Assembly: GCA_003247835.1 (NCBI GenBank) | Contig: QJYB01000004.1 | Span: 1 to 64,000 of the forward strand | DNA: 64,000 nucleotides | Source: Gammaproteobacteria bacterium | Lineage (GTDB): Bacteria; Pseudomonadota; Gammaproteobacteria; Pseudomonadales; Azotimanducaceae | Reading direction: 5' to 3' | In this document: positions 54,809 to 62,765 of the stretch, piece by piece | How the letters are laid out: the number at the start of each line of letters is the position of its first letter | Position numbering within the stretch: the stretch's first letter is position 1 | Notes under the pieces: model-generated | The model's input: only the letters and a program-made list of their open reading frames with translations | What the model was told of the DNA's origin: nothing | Databases searched by the model: none | Made by a program: the position numbers and the translations under genes

Positions 54809-55996
54809 ATGGCATCCACACCGGACCTCTCGGACGTCAAGCCGCTGCCGTCCGAAGCACCCATGCACCCCACCACGGTCGCCGCCTACGAGGCGGCATT
54901 CGAGGCCCACCAGCACCGCTGGGGCGAGATCCTTCAGGAGAACGCCGAGCGCATGGCCCGCGGCAGCTACTCCCTGCACTGGATGAACACGGACGGCAGC
55001 GGCTGGGGCAAGCGCGCCAAGCCGTCGTCCCGCGGGCTCACGTACACGGACATCAACAAGTACAAGGGCAGCGGCGAGATTCCCACCATGGCGACGTGGA
55101 AGAACTTCACGCCGCGCGGCTCCATCCGCGAGCCCTACGCCGACAAGTTCCCGGAAGTGGTCGACTACGAGGTGCTCGACAAGTGGGAGCTGTGGTCCGA
55201 CAACGTCGAGACCCTGTTCGAGGAGGCCAAGGCCCGCCAGTGGAACGCCACCAAGGACATCGCCTGGTCAGAGCTCGAGGCGCTGCCGGAAGACCTGGAG
55301 AAAGCCACCTGCCAGCTGTCCACCTTCCTCACCGAGGTGGAGTTCGTTGCTGGCGACTTCCCGGCCAAGTGGCTGTATCGGATTCCCCAGGAGTTTCTGG
55401 AGGTGAAGAGCTTTCTCTCCACCCAGATCATGGACGAGGCGCGCCATCAGGAAGTGTTCCGCAAGCGGGCCATGGCCGGCGGCGGGCTGCTTCACGCATC
55501 ACCCGGCTTCGAGTGGGCGCTGCAGGCCATCATGGAAGCGCCGACTCACACCATGGGGACCTTCCTGCTCAACCTGCTCGGCGAGGGTCTGGTGCTGTCC
55601 ATCTTCCGGTCCGGTGAGATGATCGCCAAGACCCAGGTGGACAAGGAGATCTTCCGCCGCTGCCTGCAGGACGAGGCGCGGCACGTGTCCTACGGCGTGA
55701 TGCAGCTGAAGAGCTATATCGACAACCACCCGGATCCGCAGAAGTGCATGGACGACCTGCATCGGTTCGCGGATGTGGGCGAGATGGTGATCCTCACTTC
55801 CTTCTCCGAAGCGGCGCTGGTGGAACCCACTGCGATTCTGCTCGGCGGCGGTCTGAAGAAGATCGACGACGGGATGGACGGCATGGCCAAGCTCTGGCGG
55901 ATGTCGGTGGAGGAGTATCTCGCACGCTGCGACCGTGCGGGCTTCGATCGCAGCGAGCGTTGCAAGATTCCGCTCGACGCACCCTGGGTTGCCTGA
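54809..55996 (+). CDS. ferritin-like diiron protein, putative oxygenase/oxidase
   Basis: This is a 395-residue protein with a ferritin-like four-helix iron site. The likely ligands are E176 or E178 (STFLTEVEFV), E210-x2-H213 (MDEARHQEVF), E259 (LLNLLGEGLV) and E289-x2-H292 (QDEARHVSYG). This is the paired E...ExxH pattern of bacterial diiron oxygenases, desaturases and ribonucleotide reductase R2. The N-terminal 120 residues look like an extra domain. No exact subfamily was recognised. BoxB-type epoxidases and aurF-type oxygenases are distant possibilities. It is followed after 6 bases by an SCP2-like gene and then, 3 bases on, a ferredoxin, so the iron centre could be reduced by that ferredoxin. 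Confidence 0.82.
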   Translation: MASTPDLSDVKPLPSEAPMHPTTVAAYEAAFEAHQHRWGEILQENAERMARGSYSLHWMNTDGSGWGKRAKPSSRGLTYTDINKYKGSGEIPTMATWKNFTPRGSIREPYADKFPEVVDYEVLDKWELWSDNVETLFEEAKARQWNATKDIAWSELEALPEDLEKATCQLSTFLTEVEFVAGDFPAKWLYRIPQEFLEVKSFLSTQIMDEARHQEVFRKRAMAGGGLLHASPGFEWALQAIMEAPTHTMGTFLLNLLGEGLVLSIFRSGEMIAKTQVDKEIFRRCLQDEARHVSYGVMQLKSYIDNHPDPQKCMDDLHRFADVGEMVILTSFSEAALVEPTAILLGGGLKKIDDGMDGMAKLWRMSVEEYLARCDRAGFDRSERCKIPLDAPWVA

Positions 55997-56002
55997 GCCG
56001 TC

Positions 56003-56482
56003 ATGTCGGCGACTATGAAAGAGACCGGGTCGCTTGCGCCTGCCCGGTTTCCGTCGCTCGACTGGTTCGAGCATCTCACCCGGCTGATGAATGCCAACCG
56101 GGCGCGCCAGGAGCAGCTCGGTTACGTGGATTGCGTCGCCGGATTCCGGGTCACGGACGCGTCGGGCTCAACGCGTTTCGAGGTGGAAGTGACCTTCGAG
56201 GAATTCTCGGTCACCGGTGTGCGTGATGTGACGAAGGGTGGCTCCAGGGCGGACTTCGTGCTGATCGCCACGCTGGACACGTGGCGGGAGATGATCGAGT
56301 CGATCGCGGCGGGTCATGGCAGGCCGGATCTCGAGCACACCCTGAACCGGCTGAGCCACATGGGCACACCCATCCAGCTCACCGGCGACGACGTGCTGAA
56401 GACGGACCTCTATTTCCGTTACGCCCAGAGCCTGCAGGAGTTCTTCAACGCCAGCGCCTGCTTCGAGACCGTTTTCGACTGA
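56003..56482 (+). CDS. SCP2-like (sterol carrier) domain protein
   Basis: This is a 159-residue protein with an SCP2-like pattern: RFEVEVTFEEFSVTGVRDV, then DFVLIATLDTWREMIESIAA, then MGTPIQLTGDDVLKTDLYFR, the usual order of a small lipid-binding fold. The segment FEHLTRLMNANRARQEQLGY at the front is helical. It lies between the diiron protein and a ferredoxin with gaps of 6 and 3 bases, so it probably presents a hydrophobic substrate or stabilises the complex. The SCP2 call is by resemblance and should be treated as moderate. Confidence 0.68.
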   Translation: MSATMKETGSLAPARFPSLDWFEHLTRLMNANRARQEQLGYVDCVAGFRVTDASGSTRFEVEVTFEEFSVTGVRDVTKGGSRADFVLIATLDTWREMIESIAAGHGRPDLEHTLNRLSHMGTPIQLTGDDVLKTDLYFRYAQSLQEFFNASACFETVFD

Positions 56483-56485
56483 ACC

Positions 56486-56773
56486 GTGGCACGGCAACCG
56501 GGTCACTTCTACATCGACGCCACCTGCATCGGCTGCGGTGCCTGCGACCATGCCTGCCCGGGCAAGGTGGACGCCATCTACGAGGTGCCGGAGGATTTTC
56601 TCGGCCGGTTCGCCATCCGCCTGGAGGATTGCATAGACTGCGGTATCTGCGTGCCGCTGTGTCCGGTGGCGTGCATCCACGATGCGCGGACGGAAGGTAT
56701 CACCGAGGGCACCGGGGCCTACGCGAAGATCCGCGAGCTGCAGGCCTGGGCCGAGCAGCAGTCCGGCACCTGA
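56486..56773 (+). CDS. 2x[4Fe-4S] ferredoxin
   Basis: This is a 95-residue ferredoxin starting at GTG, 3 bases after the SCP2-like stop. Two cluster motifs are complete: CIGCGACDHACP (residues about 14-25) and CIDCGICVPLCP (about 49-60), followed by VACIHD. It is acidic and a good candidate electron donor to the diiron protein upstream. No ferredoxin reductase is encoded alongside. Confidence 0.9.
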   Translation: MARQPGHFYIDATCIGCGACDHACPGKVDAIYEVPEDFLGRFAIRLEDCIDCGICVPLCPVACIHDARTEGITEGTGAYAKIRELQAWAEQQSGT

Positions 56774-56807
56774 TACGCCACCGGCATCGGGACGGCTCGG
56801 TGCCGGC

Positions 56808-57518
56808 TCAGTCGACCAGATAGTAATCGAGGGTGGAGACGACGCGGACCTTCTTGATCTGCGGGTTGTTGCTGTCCCGATCCTCGATGGAGAACTGTCC
56901 CTGCCGCGCAGAGCGGATCTTGCCGAGCCGGCTGCCCGAATCCTCGGCGAACTTCTGCGCCACCTGCCGTGCGTTCTCCGTCGCCTCCTCCACCATCGCC
57001 GGCTTCAGGGCGTTGAGGCCGCTGAACAGATACTGGGTGCGCGCGTCATAGTTCTCCTGGCTGATGACGATCCCCGCCTTGCCGAGCTCGAGCAGGCTGT
57101 CGCCCGCCGCTCGCACGGCTTCGACCTTGTCGGTGAACACGGTGAGGGTGAGCGTGACGGAGTAACGTACCCGCGCGTTGGGGTCACCGTAATCCCGCGC
57201 CTGCCTGTCGACCACGTTGGGCGCGTTGCTGCTGACCTCGTCGGCCGTGAATCCGAGCTCCTCGAGATAGGAGAAAACCTGCTCCCGCTGCAGGTCGATG
57301 CGCTCGAGCAGCGCCTCCAGATCGTCACCGGCTGCCACGATCTGAATCGGCCAGATGGCGGTATCCGCCAGCACCTCCCGTTCCGCAAGCCCCTTGACCT
57401 CGACACTGCGGTCCACGGTGCGGGCGTCCACGAAGCCGTGGCCGACGAAGTAGCCACCGAGTGCGATGCCGATGCCGATCAGCAGCGCCGCCAGCACATT
57501 CGCCAATCCGCTGTTCAC
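56808..57518 (-). CDS. SIMPL domain (DUF541) protein
   Basis: This is a 236-residue SIMPL-domain protein with an N-terminal hydrophobic segment (VLAALLIGIGIALGGYFVGH) that anchors or exports it. VDRSVEVKGLAEREVLADTA and the mid segment ENARQVAQKFAEDSGSRLGK are typical of the family (oxidative-stress defence protein/BP26 relatives). It starts at GTG with GGAGGAGAG upstream. Periplasmic location is likely. The molecular role of the family is not settled. Confidence 0.88.
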   Translation of the reverse strand: MNSGLANVLAALLIGIGIALGGYFVGHGFVDARTVDRSVEVKGLAEREVLADTAIWPIQIVAAGDDLEALLERIDLQREQVFSYLEELGFTADEVSSNAPNVVDRQARDYGDPNARVRYSVTLTLTVFTDKVEAVRAAGDSLLELGKAGIVISQENYDARTQYLFSGLNALKPAMVEEATENARQVAQKFAEDSGSRLGKIRSARQGQFSIEDRDSNNPQIKKVRVVSTLDYYLVD

Positions 57519-57637
57519 CAGCTCTCCTCCCGGGTCGGGCAGACGAGCTTAGCGAACTCGCGAAGCGTCCGCAGTGGTGGCGCGCGGGTGCGCATTCTCA
57601 CTATCCTGTAGATACTGGCCGGAAGGAGGGGATGCGC

Positions 57638-58498
57638 ATGAGTCATTCAGATCGTGCTCCACGGGGCCCGGGATTCATCTGCCCGGGAATGTTTCAACGA
57701 CGGTCCCGGATCAAGTCTCTAGCCGTGCGACTGCTCGCGGTCCTGGTCCCGGTGATGCTCGGCTCCGGATGTGCCACGGCGACCGAGCGCGGCTACTGGG
57801 GTGCGGGGGTCGGCTGGCCGAACGGATCCGGGCTCGCCTCTGCGGCAGGTAAGGCGGCGCGCAATCCCAACACCTGGATTCCTGCCGTCGGCGCGCTGGT
57901 CTTCGGTCTGACGGATCTGGACGACGAGGTCTCCGATCGGGCGGTGGACGACACGCCGATATTCGGTTCCAACGCCGCGGATGCAAGCGACACGCTGCGG
58001 AGTGTGGCGACTGCGAGCTACCTGGTGACCGCGCTGATCGCCCCCAGTGATTCCCTTTCGAGCCGAGCGAAAGGTCTGCTGGTGGGAGGCACGACGCTCG
58101 TCGTCGACGGAACGCTGGTCGATGGTCTGAAACAATGGACGGATCGTGAACGGCCGGATGGTAGCAACCAGCGCAGCTTCCCATCCGGACACACCTCTAT
58201 CGCCAGCACCTCGGTGAACATGGCGGTGGGCAACCTGGCCTACGTCGACATGCCGCACTGGGTTCGTCTCACCAGCAACGTGGCGCTCTATGGTACTGCT
58301 GCGGCCACCGGCTGGGCTCGGGTGGAGGCCGGCAAGCACTACCCGTCGGACGTGCTCGCCGGTTACGCCATCGGCAGCTTCCTGGCCCGGTTCGCCTATC
58401 ACGCGTTCCTGGAGTCCGACCGAACCCCACCGGTGAGCCTGAATCTGACCCCCCTGCCGGGCGGCGGTCTGGTCAGCCTCTCCGTGGCGCTGCCTTGA
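57638..58498 (+). CDS. PAP2-family phosphatase, envelope
   Basis: This is a 286-residue PAP2 phosphatase. The three motifs are KQWTDRERP (K-x6-RP), RSFPSGHTSIAS and GWARVEAGKHYPSDVLAGY, with catalytic His in the last two. The N-terminus carries a hydrophobic stretch ending MLGSGCATATERGYW, so a lipoprotein or exported form is probable. AGGAGG is 8 bases before the ATG at 57638 and only 2 before the one at 57632. Such enzymes dephosphorylate undecaprenyl pyrophosphate, phosphatidate or lipid A. This form lacks obvious multiple membrane helices, so it may be a soluble periplasmic type. Confidence 0.85.
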   Translation: MSHSDRAPRGPGFICPGMFQRRSRIKSLAVRLLAVLVPVMLGSGCATATERGYWGAGVGWPNGSGLASAAGKAARNPNTWIPAVGALVFGLTDLDDEVSDRAVDDTPIFGSNAADASDTLRSVATASYLVTALIAPSDSLSSRAKGLLVGGTTLVVDGTLVDGLKQWTDRERPDGSNQRSFPSGHTSIASTSVNMAVGNLAYVDMPHWVRLTSNVALYGTAAATGWARVEAGKHYPSDVLAGYAIGSFLARFAYHAFLESDRTPPVSLNLTPLPGGGLVSLSVALP

Positions 58499-58511
58499 GC
58501 TCGCCAGTCCT

Positions 58512-59249
58512 ATGTACGAAGTACAGACGGTCACCGTCCGGGCACCGGACGCCGAGCCCTCGGACATGGAGGTCTTCCTGTTTCGGCCGGAAGGTGACGG
58601 ACCTCATCCCGGTCTGATCCTCGCCCAGCACATTCCCGTGGGGCACACGGGCATCGAGAACGATACGTTCACTCTGGCGGCCGGCGAACGGTTTGCGGCG
58701 GCAGGTTTTCTCGTCGCCGCGCCGTTCATCTTTCACTGGTGGCCCAAGGACGCCGAGATGGCGGACAAGGCGCGGGCCAGCCGCGACGACTGGACGGTGC
58801 CGGACCTGCAAGCAACCTGGTCGCTGCTCTGCGCGCAACCGGACGTGATCGCCTCGCGCATCGGCATCGTCGGCCACTGCTGGGGCGGGCGGGTGGCCTG
58901 GCTCGGTGCGGCGTATCTGGACGTGGCCGCCTGCGCCATCTTCTACGGTGGTCGGATAAAGCTCGCGCTGGGAGAAGGCAATCCCCCTGCCATCACCCTG
59001 GCGGACCGGATCCGCTGTCCGGTGGCCGGGTTCTTCGGCAACGAGGATCAGAATCCGTCACCGCAGGACGTGGACGATCTGTCTCTTGCACTGACGGCGG
59101 CCGGCGTGGCGCACACCTTCCACCGCTACGACGGTGCCGGTCATGCGTTTCAGAATTTTCCCAATCCGGATCGGTATCGTGAGGCTCAGAGCGAGGAAGC
59201 CTGGACGCGTGTGATCGACTTTTTCACCGGCACGCTCAAAGCGGCGTGA
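58512..59249 (+). CDS. dienelactone hydrolase family protein (1)
   Basis: This is a 245-residue alpha/beta hydrolase of the dienelactone hydrolase family. The nucleophile Cys lies in GIVGHCWGGRVAWLGAAY near residues 117-134, the acid near FFGNEDQNPSP, and the His in YDGAGHAFQNF near 205-215. The substrate is unknown: the family cleaves lactones and esters in aromatic-compound breakdown and elsewhere. It starts 13 bases after the PAP2 gene. A second family member lies at 61984. Confidence 0.87.
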   Translation: MYEVQTVTVRAPDAEPSDMEVFLFRPEGDGPHPGLILAQHIPVGHTGIENDTFTLAAGERFAAAGFLVAAPFIFHWWPKDAEMADKARASRDDWTVPDLQATWSLLCAQPDVIASRIGIVGHCWGGRVAWLGAAYLDVAACAIFYGGRIKLALGEGNPPAITLADRIRCPVAGFFGNEDQNPSPQDVDDLSLALTAAGVAHTFHRYDGAGHAFQNFPNPDRYREAQSEEAWTRVIDFFTGTLKAA

Positions 59250-59250
59250 C

Positions 59251-59730
59251 TCAACCGGGACCGGCGACGAGATAGTCGTCGGCCGCCGCCCAGATCCGAT
59301 ACCGCACCTCGAAGCCTTCGGGTACGTAGACGACCAGAGGCAGTCGGCTGTTGTAACGCACCATGAGCGGTGAACCACCGACGAACCGGTGCACTTCCGG
59401 CGTGCCCTCGGGCACCGCCATCAGCGTGCTGGCAACCCTGCCGCTGCCGGTCATCTGGTAGTAGGTGTATCCCCAACCTTCCAGATTCCTCGCCTCCAGG
59501 CCCGTGTCCATGCGCACCTGGTTCACACCATCCGTGGCAATGGTCTTCCCGGCGAGCAGCTCCACGGAGTAGTTGGGTTCCGCTCTCGGCATTTCCGGCA
59601 GCACGATGACCAGTCGGATCATCCCCGCCTCGGCGTCCGGAAACGGCGTCACGTCGAAGTCGCTGCTGGCCCCGGCGAGGCCGGTGAGCAGCGTGGCAAG
59701 GACCACGGTCTTTGACAGGCGGGTGATCAT
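59251..59730 (-). CDS. eco: ecotin-like serine protease inhibitor
   Basis: This is a 159-residue exported homologue of ecotin, the periplasmic inhibitor of trypsin-fold proteases. After a signal peptide, FPDAEAGMIRLVIVLPE, YSVELLAGKTIATDGVNQ, LEGWGYTYYQM and VRYNSRLPLVVYVPEGFEVR align with E. coli ecotin. Its reactive loop STMMACPDG reads STLMAVPEG here, so the P1 residue is Leu instead of Met84. Both disulfide cysteines of E. coli ecotin (50 and 87) are replaced, by Gly and Val. The ATG at 59730 has AAGGAG upstream. It follows a zinc-finger gene by 23 bases. Confidence 0.9.
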   Translation of the reverse strand: MITRLSKTVVLATLLTGLAGASSDFDVTPFPDAEAGMIRLVIVLPEMPRAEPNYSVELLAGKTIATDGVNQVRMDTGLEARNLEGWGYTYYQMTGSGRVASTLMAVPEGTPEVHRFVGGSPLMVRYNSRLPLVVYVPEGFEVRYRIWAAADDYLVAGPG

Positions 59731-59753
59731 GGGTGTTCTCCTTTTTCCGGTAC

Positions 59754-60314
59754 TCATCTTGGTGTCGCCGCGCCGTTGAGCGCCTCGGCCAGGGTGCTGA
59801 GGTCTTCCGGCGTGAGCGTCCTGCCGAAGTGACGCAGCCGCTCGAGCAGCAGATCGTCGTCGGCCGGTTCCGTTTCGAAGTAAGCGCGGGCACAGGCGGC
59901 ATGGATATAACCACCCGGGTTGGTACGGCCTTCTTCGAAATACACGATGCGGATCCGCCAGGTGTCCTGGTCGATCATCTCGCGGCAGGCCCGGCAGCGG
60001 GCCCTGCCGCTGGGCGCCCGGTCGACGCCATCGATTCGCGGCAGCCGGCGATGGGCGACACCCGTCTGCGCGGCAGCCCGGAGCGCCGGAGCGTCGTCGG
60101 GTGGGTCATCGCACTGGTCGAGGGCGGCGAGAAAGGATTCCGGTCGGCGACAGGCGCCGCAAAGCGGGTGATACCAGTGCGTGGTCTCCGAGCCTTCCTC
60201 CCCGAACGGATTGGGCAGGCGCTCACCGAAGCGGAGTGTGCCCTTGGCGATGACGTCGCCGCAGGCCCGGCATTTCGACCGGCCGGTGGTAGCGGATTCG
60301 AGCGTGTGCGGCAT
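59754..60314 (-). CDS. two PARP-type-like zinc fingers, cytoplasmic
   Basis: This is a 186-residue protein with two treble-clef-like units of the bacterial PARP-type zinc finger kind. The first has SKCRACGDVIAKGTLRFGER and WYHPLCGACRRPESF (residues about 13-60), and the second has ARCRACREMIDQDTWRIRIV and GGYIHAACARAYFE (about 104-150). In eukaryotes such fingers bind DNA ends. Bacterial examples are uncharacterised. It appears to be cotranscribed with the ecotin gene. Confidence 0.75.
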   Translation of the reverse strand: MPHTLESATTGRSKCRACGDVIAKGTLRFGERLPNPFGEEGSETTHWYHPLCGACRRPESFLAALDQCDDPPDDAPALRAAAQTGVAHRRLPRIDGVDRAPSGRARCRACREMIDQDTWRIRIVYFEEGRTNPGGYIHAACARAYFETEPADDDLLLERLRHFGRTLTPEDLSTLAEALNGAATPR

Positions 60315-60397
60315 GAGGGCTCCGTGGTGCCGCGCGCGATGGCGCTTTGCGATAGGGTAGCTGCTTCGACGCCAACTGCCACGTTGCGGAGTACGCC

Positions 60398-60790
60398 ATG
60401 AACACAGTCGTGTTCCAGACCCGAATGCTGCCCGAGCGCGTCGACGAGGTTGCGCCGGACGGTTCGGACATCCGGCGACTGGTCCGCACGGAGCACGCCA
60501 GCCTCGTGCATGTCACGCTCGCGCCGGGTCGGGTGTCCCGGGCTGTCGCGCACCGCACGGTGGACGAGCTGTGGTACATCCTGTCGGGCACCGGGGAACT
60601 ATGGCGGTCGCTGGCAGGCCGGCAGGAGCTGGTGGCGCTGAACACCGGGATCGCCATCACGCTGCCGGCGGGCACTTCATTTCAGTTTCGCGCACTCGGA
60701 TCAGAGCCGCTCGCTGCGGTGTGCGTCACCGTCCCGCCATGGCCCGGTGACAGTGAGGCCGCACCGGCAAAGGGCCCGTGGGCGGGTTAG
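60398..60790 (+). CDS. cupin domain protein
   Basis: This is a 130-residue single-domain cupin. VHVTLAPGRVSRAVAHRTVD and ELWYILSGTGELWRS cover the first motif (residues about 44-70), and TLPAGTSFQFRALGSEPLAA covers the second (about 88-107). The usual metal set is reduced: the first motif has AHRTVDE in place of HxH...E, and the second motif lacks its His, so metal binding is uncertain. Function unknown. It is followed 31 bases later by an MBL-fold gene. Confidence 0.82.
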   Translation: MNTVVFQTRMLPERVDEVAPDGSDIRRLVRTEHASLVHVTLAPGRVSRAVAHRTVDELWYILSGTGELWRSLAGRQELVALNTGIAITLPAGTSFQFRALGSEPLAAVCVTVPPWPGDSEAAPAKGPWAG

Positions 60791-60821
60791 ACTCTCCGAA
60801 CGAGGATGCCAGAGGGCAGCA

Positions 60822-61955
60822 ATGGCACAACGTCAGGAACAGGAACCGGCCCGCACGGAAGTCACCGAGGTGGCCCCGAACGTTCTGCGCATGCAGCTGC
60901 CGATCCGGATGCCGGGTCTCGGTCACGTCAACATGTATGCGCTGCTCGATGACCAGGGCGCAGCGGTGATCGATCCGGGCCTGCCCGGACCCTGGACCTG
61001 GCAGGCGATTCAGGACCGGCTGCGCCAGGCGGACCTGAAGCCCCGTGACGTGCACACGGTGCTCGTCACCCATTCGCATCCGGATCACTTCGGCGGTGCG
61101 GCACGGTTCGTCCGTGAGCACGGCGCCAGGGTGGTCGCCCATCGCAGCTTCCGCTTCGGACTTGCCAAGAGCATCCTCGAAAATCAGCCTGAAATCTCCG
61201 TGGACGACCTGACGGCCCAGCAGGGCGACGAGTCGGAGGAGGTGTCAGCGGATGCCACCGCGGACTCACACCATCACCATGGTCACGGCCACGGTGCGCG
61301 AAACGACGTGGGGCTCTGGTGGGGTGGCGTTTCTCCGTGGGGCGGGCACGAGCCGCGTCCGCCGCTGAGACGGCGGCTCGTTCATGCCGCCATGCGTCTG
61401 GTCGGCGGTGGGCTGAAAGTACCGAAGGTGACGCATCCGGTCGAACAGGGAGATGTGATCACGCTCGCCGGACGCGAGATGTTCGTGCTGCACACACCGG
61501 GGCACACACCCGATCACTTCTGCCTGCACGATCCGGAAGCAGGTGTGTTCATCGCCGGCGATCACGTGCTGCCTTCCATCACGCCGCACATATCGGGAAT
61601 CTCCACCTCGGCGGATCCGCTGCTGTCCTTCTTCTACTCTCTCGACCGTGTCGCGGAGCTGCCGGGCATTTCTCAGGTACTGCCGGCGCACGGCCATCCG
61701 TTTTCGGATCTCAAGGGCAGGGCCGGCGCGATCAAGGCGCATCATCACGAGAGGCTGGAACGCATTCGTGAAATCTCCCGGGATTTCGGTCGACCAGCCA
61801 GTGTTGCTGAGTTCTCCCGGCAGCTGTTCCGACCGCGCAGCTGGGGATCCATGGCGGAGAGCGAAACCTACGCCCATCTCGAACACCTCCGTCACGCGGG
61901 TCAGGCGGAGTCTCACCGCGACCGGCACGGTCTGCTGCTCTACCTCACCGGCTGA
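60822..61955 (+). CDS. MBL-fold metallo-hydrolase with His-rich loop
   Basis: This is a 377-residue metallo-beta-lactamase-fold hydrolase. The dinuclear zinc site is THSHPDHFGG near residues 88-97 (HxHxDH), with LHTPGHTPDHFCLHDPE, FIAGDHVLPSITPH and VLPAHGHPFSD supplying the later ligands. An insertion near residues 147-158 is His-rich (DSHHHHGHGHGAR), probably a metal-storage or -acquisition loop. The C-terminal part has a winged region (RIREISRDFGRPASVAEFSR) as in the LACTB2-like group. A thioesterase or hydrolase role is possible. Confidence 0.87.
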   Translation: MAQRQEQEPARTEVTEVAPNVLRMQLPIRMPGLGHVNMYALLDDQGAAVIDPGLPGPWTWQAIQDRLRQADLKPRDVHTVLVTHSHPDHFGGAARFVREHGARVVAHRSFRFGLAKSILENQPEISVDDLTAQQGDESEEVSADATADSHHHHGHGHGARNDVGLWWGGVSPWGGHEPRPPLRRRLVHAAMRLVGGGLKVPKVTHPVEQGDVITLAGREMFVLHTPGHTPDHFCLHDPEAGVFIAGDHVLPSITPHISGISTSADPLLSFFYSLDRVAELPGISQVLPAHGHPFSDLKGRAGAIKAHHHERLERIREISRDFGRPASVAEFSRQLFRPRSWGSMAESETYAHLEHLRHAGQAESHRDRHGLLLYLTG

Positions 61956-61983
61956 GCAACCACAGTGTAAAAAGGAGAGGGAC

Positions 61984-62694
61984 ATGACCATCGAGACGCA
62001 GGCCATCGACTATTCAGACGGCGAGCTGGAGCTCAGAGGTGTGCTCGCCTTCGATCCGGACCGGGGCCCGAGGCCCGGCGTGATGGTGGCGCACGCCTGG
62101 GCCGGTCGGACCCAGTTCGAGGACGAGAAGGCCGTGTGGGTTGCCGCGCGGGGATATACGGGCTTTGCCATCGATGTCTATGGGGCCGGTGTGGTGGGTT
62201 CGGGTCCGGAGCAGAACGCCGGGCTCATGCAACCCTTTCTGGATGACCGGCAGAAGCTTCTGCGGCGTCTCGCCATCGCGCTGGACGTGATGCGCAACCA
62301 GGACGCCGTCGATGCTGCGCGGACCGCGATCATGGGTTTCTGCTTCGGCGGGCTGGCGGCGCTGGACCTGGCGCGCAGCGGTGCGGACATCGCCGGCGCC
62401 ATCTCCATACACGGCATCTTTGCGCCACCACAAGAGACACAACCCATCTCAGCCAGGGTGCTGGCGCTGCACGGGTGGGCCGATCCCATGGCAACGCCTC
62501 AGGACGTGGTGGCGTTCGGCGAGGAGATGACGAAGGCGGGCGCCGACTGGCAGATTCACGGGTACGGCAACACGCTGCATGCGTTCACCAATCCCGAGGC
62601 CAACGATCCCGCCATGGGCGTTGCCTACTCGAAGAAGGCCGATCGGCGCTGTTTCCAGGCCATCGAGAACTTTCTCGGCGAGATCTTTCCCTGA
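61984..62694 (+). CDS. dienelactone hydrolase family protein (2)
   Basis: This is a 236-residue dienelactone hydrolase family enzyme with the canonical nucleophile elbow MGFCFGGLAALDLARSG near residues 115-131 (Cys), LHGWADPMATPQD for the acid and NTLHAFTNPEAND for the His. Strong AAGGAGAGG precedes the ATG. It is 28 bases after the MBL-hydrolase stop. The gene is followed by the terminator of the convergent TonB receptor gene. Confidence 0.9.
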   Translation: MTIETQAIDYSDGELELRGVLAFDPDRGPRPGVMVAHAWAGRTQFEDEKAVWVAARGYTGFAIDVYGAGVVGSGPEQNAGLMQPFLDDRQKLLRRLAIALDVMRNQDAVDAARTAIMGFCFGGLAALDLARSGADIAGAISIHGIFAPPQETQPISARVLALHGWADPMATPQDVVAFGEEMTKAGADWQIHGYGNTLHAFTNPEANDPAMGVAYSKKADRRCFQAIENFLGEIFP

Positions 62695-62717
62695 CGGGTC
62701 CTGCTTTCTGAGACCCT

Positions 62718-62745
62718 AAAAAAAGAGGGCCCGTGAAGGGCCCTC
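62718..62745 (-). terminator. intrinsic terminator of the TonB receptor gene
   Basis: On the minus strand an 8-bp stem (GAGGGCCC and its complement) with a five-base loop is followed by seven T residues, a classic rho-independent terminator 20 bases after the receptor stop at 62766. Confidence 0.88.
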
Positions 62746-62765
62746 CGTGTCAGGCTGGATAACGG

